Assembly: GCA_944381085.1 (NCBI GenBank)
Contig: CALWJX010000003.1
Location: forward strand, 62,001 to 126,000
DNA from: an uncultured Clostridia bacterium
GTDB lineage: Bacteria; Bacillota; Clostridia; Oscillospirales; CAG-272
Length of the DNA stretch: 64,000 nucleotides
Direction: 5' to 3'
The notes beneath the pieces are model-generated. The model saw only the letters and a list, made by a program, of their open reading frames with translations. It was not told the origin of the DNA and did no database searches. This document shows positions 59,649-64,000 of the stretch, one piece after another. The position numbers and the translations under genes are program-made. Positions within the stretch are counted from its first letter, which is position 1. Each line of letters starts with the position of its first letter.

Positions 59649-60968
59649 ATGACCTACAATAAAAAATCAATAGAGGACGTTCAAATCACAGCCGGCAGAA
59701 AGGTCTTTGTTCGTTGCGATTTCAATGTGCCCTCAAAGGACGGCGTTATAACCTCTGACAAAAGAATTGTGGAAGCGTTGCCTACCATTAAATATCTGAT
59801 GAAGCGCGGAGCAAAGGTCATCCTCGCTTCCCATATGGGAAAGCCTCACAACGTATTTACCGAAAACTTCAAGCTCAACAAAAAGGAAATTGCCGCAATA
59901 GAAGCATTGCCGGCGGATGAGAGGGCGGCAGCAGAGAAGAGCGCGAGAGAAAAAGCGGCAAAGGATGTCAGCAAATACTCGCTTAAGATAGTTGCGGATA
60001 AGCTTAACGAATATCTCGACGGCAAAGTCACTTTTGCAAGCGATATTATCGGCAACGACGCGAAAGCAAAAATTGCCGCCATGGAAAACGGCACCTGCGT
60101 ACTGCTTGAAAATGTGCGCTTTGACGCCAGAGAAGAGAAAAACGACCCCGAGTTTGCAAAAGCTCTGGCTGATCTCGCCGGTGCGGACGGTCTTTACGTA
60201 AACGACGCTTTCGGTACGGCTCACCGCGCTCACGCGTCAACCGCCGGAGTAGCCGCTTATCTTCCCGCAGTGTGCGGATATCTTATAGGCAAGGAAATAG
60301 GAATCATGGGCAAGGCATTGGCAGACCCCGAAAGACCTTTTGTAGCGATTTTGGGCGGCGCCAAAGTTTCCGATAAGCTCAACGTAATAAACAATCTGCT
60401 CGGAAAAGTGGACACTCTTATAATCGGAGGAGGAATGGCATACACTTTCCTCGCCGCCAAAGGCTATAAAGTCGGAAATTCTCTGCTTGATTCCGAAAAA
60501 ATAGAATACTGCAAGGAAATGATGTCAAAAGCCGAAAAGAACGGAGTAAAATTGCTGCTCCCCATTGACACCGTGATAGCCGACAGCTTTCCGAATCCCA
60601 TCGACGCTCAGATAAAGGTGAGCACGGTAAACGCCGACAGTATTCCCGATAATATGCAGGGTCTTGATATAGGAGAGAAATCGAGACAGTTGTTCGCGGA
60701 CGCAATAAAGAACGCAAAGACCGTGGTATGGAACGGTCCCATGGGAGTTTTTGAAAATCCGATCCTCGCTCAGGGAACCATAGCTGTCGCACAGGCGCTT
60801 GCAGATTCCGACGCAATTACCATTGTCGGAGGCGGAGACAGCGCGGCGGCATGTGAAACGCTTGGGTTCGCGTCCAAAATCACACATATCTCCACCGGCG
60901 GCGGAGCATCACTCGAATTTCTTGAGGGTCTTGAGCTTCCGGGAATCGCGTGCCTTGAGGACAAGTAA
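59649..60968 (+). CDS. pgk: phosphoglycerate kinase
   Basis: A 439-aa glycolytic enzyme interconverting 1,3-bisphosphoglycerate and 3-phosphoglycerate with ADP/ATP. Motifs are [67 protein letters not shown] and GGGDSAAA. It is about 40 residues longer than the usual 395-400 aa. The excess is a Lys/Glu/Ala-rich helical insertion of about 35 residues right after ASHMGKP (about residues 68-105), where most PGKs go directly to the KYSL segment. The start at 59649 follows AAAGGCGG; a longer frame begins six codons earlier. tpiA follows 44 bp downstream. Confidence 0.96.
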   Translation: MTYNKKSIEDVQITAGRKVFVRCDFNVPSKDGVITSDKRIVEALPTIKYLMKRGAKVILASHMGKPHNVFTENFKLNKKEIAAIEALPADERAAAEKSAREKAAKDVSKYSLKIVADKLNEYLDGKVTFASDIIGNDAKAKIAAMENGTCVLLENVRFDAREEKNDPEFAKALADLAGADGLYVNDAFGTAHRAHASTAGVAAYLPAVCGYLIGKEIGIMGKALADPERPFVAILGGAKVSDKLNVINNLLGKVDTLIIGGGMAYTFLAAKGYKVGNSLLDSEKIEYCKEMMSKAEKNGVKLLLPIDTVIADSFPNPIDAQIKVSTVNADSIPDNMQGLDIGEKSRQLFADAIKNAKTVVWNGPMGVFENPILAQGTIAVAQALADSDAITIVGGGDSAAACETLGFASKITHISTGGGASLEFLEGLELPGIACLEDK

Positions 60969-61012
60969 TTTTCAAAGACTTTTCAACGCATAAACGAAAG
61001 GATTTTTATATT

Positions 61013-61771
61013 ATGAAAAGATATGTTATAGCGGGAAACTGGAAAATGAATTTTACTCCCGCCGAGGCAACCTCATTTATAAACGAAATAAAACCCATGA
61101 TAGAGGGAAAGAATAACTGTGACATCATTTTCTGCGCTCCGTATGTTACCATAGCGGCGGCTCAGGAAGCGGCTAAGGGCTCACAGATCAAAATCGGCGC
61201 CGAGAACGTACATTTTGCCGACAAAGGGGCCTATACCGGAGAGGTCTCGGCAAAAATGCTTACCTCCTGCGGAGTGGAATACGTAATTATCGGTCACTCG
61301 GAAAGAAGACAGTATTTCGGAGAGACAGACGAAACGGTCAATCTGCGCACCAAAGCGGCTCTCGCGGCGGGAATGAAAGTTATTCTCTGCCTCGGAGAGG
61401 TCAAAGAACAGAGACTTGCCGGAATAACCAAAGAAGTGGTTTCAATGCAGACCAAGCTTGATTTGGCAGGCGTTTCCGCAGAAGACATGAAAAATGTTAT
61501 AATCGCGTACGAGCCTGTATGGGCTATCGGTACCGGTCTTACCGCGACACCTGAGCAGGCCGACGAAACCTGCGGTCAGATACGCGCCGCGCTTGCCGAG
61601 TTATACGGAGAAGAGATCGCAAATGATACCGTAATCCAGTACGGCGGTTCAATGAATGAAAAGAACGCGGCCGAATTGCTTTCAAAACCCAATGTTGACG
61701 GAGGTCTTATCGGAGGAGCTTCACTTGTCGCGGATAAATTCGCTGCAATTGTTGACGCGGCTCAGAAATAA
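61013..61771 (+). CDS. tpiA: triosephosphate isomerase
   Basis: A 252-aa glycolytic enzyme interconverting dihydroxyacetone phosphate and glyceraldehyde-3-phosphate. The catalytic Lys is in AGNWKMN, His in VIIGHSERR and Glu in AYEPVWAIGTG; the phosphate-binding loop YGGSM lies near the C-terminus. Length and motifs are normal. It follows pgk by 44 bp with its own GAAAGG site, giving a pgk-tpiA pair typical of Firmicutes glycolytic operons, though gapA, pgm and eno are not in this window. Confidence 0.97.
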   Translation: MKRYVIAGNWKMNFTPAEATSFINEIKPMIEGKNNCDIIFCAPYVTIAAAQEAAKGSQIKIGAENVHFADKGAYTGEVSAKMLTSCGVEYVIIGHSERRQYFGETDETVNLRTKAALAAGMKVILCLGEVKEQRLAGITKEVVSMQTKLDLAGVSAEDMKNVIIAYEPVWAIGTGLTATPEQADETCGQIRAALAELYGEEIANDTVIQYGGSMNEKNAAELLSKPNVDGGLIGGASLVADKFAAIVDAAQK

Positions 61772-61914
61772 GACAAATCAATTTTGAAATTGTCGCTGTA
61801 AAAGACAAACAAACTCATCTAAACCGGCACTATGAAACCGAATTATCGGCAAACATTTTGTCGGTTTTAATTTTACATGACATTTTCAAAAAATATTTTT
61901 ATTTTCAGGATATT

Positions 61915-63324
61915 ATGAAAGAAAAATTATTAACAATTTTATACAAAACCAGAAGCGCATTTGACCACTATATTTTTTTCATGGCGGAATTTCTGCTTGC
62001 CGCGATTGTCCTTATCACCGGCACGGAGGTTACGGGAGCCATAATATTTCTGCTTCTGATATGTATAAAGCTTTTTATATGCGACGATATCTTGTCGATA
62101 ATCAATCCCATACTCATGGCGTCGGTATTTCTGACAAACTGTTACGATTCATATGACACTTTCATACAGTATGTGTACCTTGTCATACCCGCGGCGGCGG
62201 CATTGATTTTTCACCTCGTTGTTTACAGAAAAAAGATTGTCGTCGGAAAAAGCCTTTACGGCATCCTCGCGGTCGCGTTTGCGATACTTGTCGGAGGGCT
62301 TGGAAAAGTTCCGCTTGAAAAATATCTGATAGGAAGCAATCTGTACTACTATCTCGGTCTGAGTATCGGGATGGTCCTTATATATCTGTTTATGAAATCC
62401 CGGCTTGCGACAGAGAGAAAGTATGATTTAAACGAAAAATTCGCCGTTATAATGACACTCTGGGGTCTGCTTACCGTCTTCAATATAGCATTTTACTATT
62501 ACGGATATCTCCGGGATCCGTCGGACATAAACATTACCCAATATCTGTCCGCGAACTATTTGTCGAGAAACAATCTGTCCACATATATAATGTTCGCGCT
62601 TCCCTTCCCGCTGTTGCTCTCAAAAAAATATCCCGCGGTAGCCTCGCTTTCGGTTGTTTTTTACATTGCAATGATTCTGACAGGCTCAAGAGGCGGATTC
62701 ATCATGGGAAGCATAGAGTTTTTATTCTGTATAGCGTATTGGATAGCCGACGGCAAACGCCATATCTTAAAAGCGTCAATAATCGCGGTAATCGCGGTGA
62801 TTGCGGTATTCGCGCTTAAAGACGTATTAATGGAAATCATGGAGTGGCGTGCGGTCGGAGACAATCTGATAAGAGAGGACGAAGCGAGATTTAAAATGTT
62901 CAAAGCGCTCACGGAGAGATTTAAAGACCAATGGTTTCTGGGAGAGGGTCTGCTTTCGGATATCAACGCCCCGTATTACACTCCGAAAAGCGGCGCCATG
63001 TATTGGTATCACATGATGATCCCGCAAATTGTTGGCAGCATGGGAATTGTCGGCGTACTTGCCTACGGATATCAGTTTGTCGGCAGGGTGAGACTTATAT
63101 TCAAAAAAATAAACAGAACGGCAATGTGTCTCGGAATCTCATATCTCGGAATATTGCTGATGTCTCAGGTAAATCCGGGCGAATTCTGTCCTCTGCCGTA
63201 TGAATTGCTTGTAGTCGTCATATTTATTCTGCTTGAGGAAAACATCAAAAAGGCGGAAGAAACAAAATCAGGCGAGGTCTCAAAAATTCCGGCGGAAAAC
63301 GCGGAGCCAAATAAAACTGAATAA
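61915..63324 (+). CDS. O-antigen ligase/polymerase-like membrane protein
   Basis: A 469-aa polytopic membrane protein with about ten to twelve TM segments and a large loop near residues 290-360. It shows the Wzy_C/O-antigen-ligase-like signature MILTGSRGGFIMGS, and the loop with WRAVGDNLIREDEARFKMFKALTERF. The hydrophilic C-terminus (about 430-469) is Lys/Glu-rich. These proteins join or polymerise lipid-linked glycans at the outer face of the membrane. No other glycan-assembly genes lie beside it. The start at 61915 follows AGGA; the upstream in-frame ATG at 61858 is within 90 bp of tpiA and lacks a site. Confidence 0.83.
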   Translation: MKEKLLTILYKTRSAFDHYIFFMAEFLLAAIVLITGTEVTGAIIFLLLICIKLFICDDILSIINPILMASVFLTNCYDSYDTFIQYVYLVIPAAAALIFHLVVYRKKIVVGKSLYGILAVAFAILVGGLGKVPLEKYLIGSNLYYYLGLSIGMVLIYLFMKSRLATERKYDLNEKFAVIMTLWGLLTVFNIAFYYYGYLRDPSDINITQYLSANYLSRNNLSTYIMFALPFPLLLSKKYPAVASLSVVFYIAMILTGSRGGFIMGSIEFLFCIAYWIADGKRHILKASIIAVIAVIAVFALKDVLMEIMEWRAVGDNLIREDEARFKMFKALTERFKDQWFLGEGLLSDINAPYYTPKSGAMYWYHMMIPQIVGSMGIVGVLAYGYQFVGRVRLIFKKINRTAMCLGISYLGILLMSQVNPGEFCPLPYELLVVVIFILLEENIKKAEETKSGEVSKIPAENAEPNKTE

Positions 63325-63327
63325 AAC

Positions 63328-63405
63328 AAAGCTTATTCGGAACGGGTTGTCCCCAAAGCTTCAGCGCCAATTATAGCGCCGAGGTACTCCGAATAAGCTT
63401 TTTTG
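63328..63405 (+). terminator. terminator after the O-antigen ligase-like gene
   Basis: AAAGCTTATTCGGA (63328-63341) and TCCGAATAAGCTTT (63388-63401) form a perfect 14-bp stem around a structured 46-base loop (with GCGCC/GGCGC-like inner arms) and end in T6. Confidence 0.85.
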
Positions 63406-63469
63406 ATTGCAAAAAACATATACAAACCAAATTTAATACACTTGTAAATGCCTTAAATCAGGAATGAAA

Positions 63470-64000
63470 TCATTTCGATATTAATTTCTTAAGAAAAACC
63501 GCCGCCTGTGAGATATCCTTTGACGGATTTTCACCCACCTCGCGTTCAATAGTTAGAAATCCTCTGTATCCTACTTCATCAAGCGCTTTTAAATACGCCG
63601 GAAAATCCACACCGCCCTCTCCCAGCGGCACCTCTTCAAAATACTGTATTCCCTGAAATTCCTGAGGAACCGGGTGAACTACGCCGTAAATGTATTCGGG
63701 GTTTCCGTCCGCCAGTTTCACACCGTCCTTGGCGTGGGTATGAACAATATATTTTTTAAGATTATACACCGCCCTAACCGGGTCATCTCCCGTCACCATG
63801 ACCAGATTGGCGGGGTCAAGGTTTACACCCACACCGGTCGAACCGAGCGAATCAAGAAATTCCTTCAGTATCTCGGAAGTTTCGGGACCGGTTTCTACGG
63901 CAAAATGCGCGCCGACAGAATCGGCATATTCGGCAAGACTTGCGCAGGCGTCCTGCATTATTTTATATCTCGGATGATTCTTGTCGGTCGGCACCACCCC
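63470..64000 (-). CDS. sugar phosphate isomerase/epimerase (partial, runs off right edge)
   Basis: The C-terminal 176 codons of a xylose-isomerase-like TIM-barrel protein (AP endonuclease family 2 fold). Visible features are [78 protein letters not shown], which carry the family's metal-binding Glu, Asp and His. The frame remains open to the window edge, so the N-terminus lies outside. Substrate unknown; such proteins are often inositol or keto-sugar isomerases. It converges with the O-antigen ligase-like gene and shares the terminator region. Confidence 0.88.
   Translation of the reverse strand, partial: GVVPTDKNHPRYKIMQDACASLAEYADSVGAHFAVETGPETSEILKEFLDSLGSTGVGVNLDPANLVMVTGDDPVRAVYNLKKYIVHTHAKDGVKLADGNPEYIYGVVHPVPQEFQGIQYFEEVPLGEGGVDFPAYLKALDEVGYRGFLTIEREVGENPSKDISQAAVFLKKLISK

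Overview
The window looks like chromosomal DNA from an uncultured, low-to-mid GC, gut- or rumen-type member of the Clostridia (Firmicutes). The evidence is strong AGGAGG-like ribosome binding sites, many sigma-A promoters (TTGACA-17-TATAAT), an HPr kinase/phosphorylase, a dgt-dnaG-rpoD (sigA) operon, a diaminopimelate dehydrogenase, Clostridia-type lipoproteins and a plant-glycan glycosidase cluster. No species name is justified. No rRNA, tRNA, prophage, IS transposase or CRISPR array was seen.

Layout. 0.6-5.5 kb: rRNA methyltransferase (rlmI-like), then a response regulator/sensor kinase pair. 5.8-7.9 kb (minus): phosphopantetheinyl transferase, hprK and a small unknown protein. 7.98-8.3 kb: first array of 83-bp palindromic repeats. 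8.5-10.7 kb: two membrane-anchored extracytoplasmic proteins, one PpiC/SurA-like. 10.8-15 kb: dgt-dnaG-rpoD. 15.2-18.8 kb: a large orphan solute-binding lipoprotein, a HAD phosphatase and a CpsB-type PHP phosphatase. 19-27.8 kb: ROK glucokinase and four glycosidases (GH43, GH95, GH43-like, GH78-like) around a divergent promoter region with a perfect 16-bp inverted repeat. 28-30.4 kb: GMP synthase lacking its glutaminase domain, and ddh. 30.5-34.4 kb: a TIGR04076-like protein and a MacB/FtsX-type ABC transporter.

34.6-40 kb is a decaying accessory region. It holds a flavodoxin-aldo/keto reductase fusion lipoprotein, a C-terminal alcohol dehydrogenase fragment fused by deletion to a beheaded lysR gene, a frameshifted maltose acetyltransferase gene, a candidate 41-aa protein behind a promoter/operator, an internally deleted copper P-type ATPase that keeps its CsoR-type operator, and csoR itself. 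40.2-44.5 kb: a heterodimeric ABC exporter-type operon (YbtPQ/IrtAB-like architecture) behind a TetR regulator. An almost identical palindrome lies upstream of both the ABC operon and the 41-aa ORF.

44.8-52.4 kb: asnB-gltB-gltD nitrogen-assimilation operon (minus). 52.6-57.3 kb: GNAT acetyltransferase, a compact FtsX-type ABC transporter, a CPBP protease and a DJ-1/PfpI protein. 57.4-57.8 kb: second, very regular array of the 83-bp palindromic repeat. 58-63.3 kb: MATE transporter, pgk (with an insertion), tpiA and an O-antigen ligase-like membrane protein. 63.4-64 kb: a sugar phosphate isomerase/epimerase running off the right edge.

The most unusual content is (i) two arrays of an 83-bp nested-palindrome repeat whose stem tips differ by a compensatory base-pair change, (ii) a second dispersed palindromic element (three copies) abutting gene ends, (iii) two clear deletion scars within 3 kb, and (iv) a shared palindromic operator linking an ABC operon to a tiny ORF.
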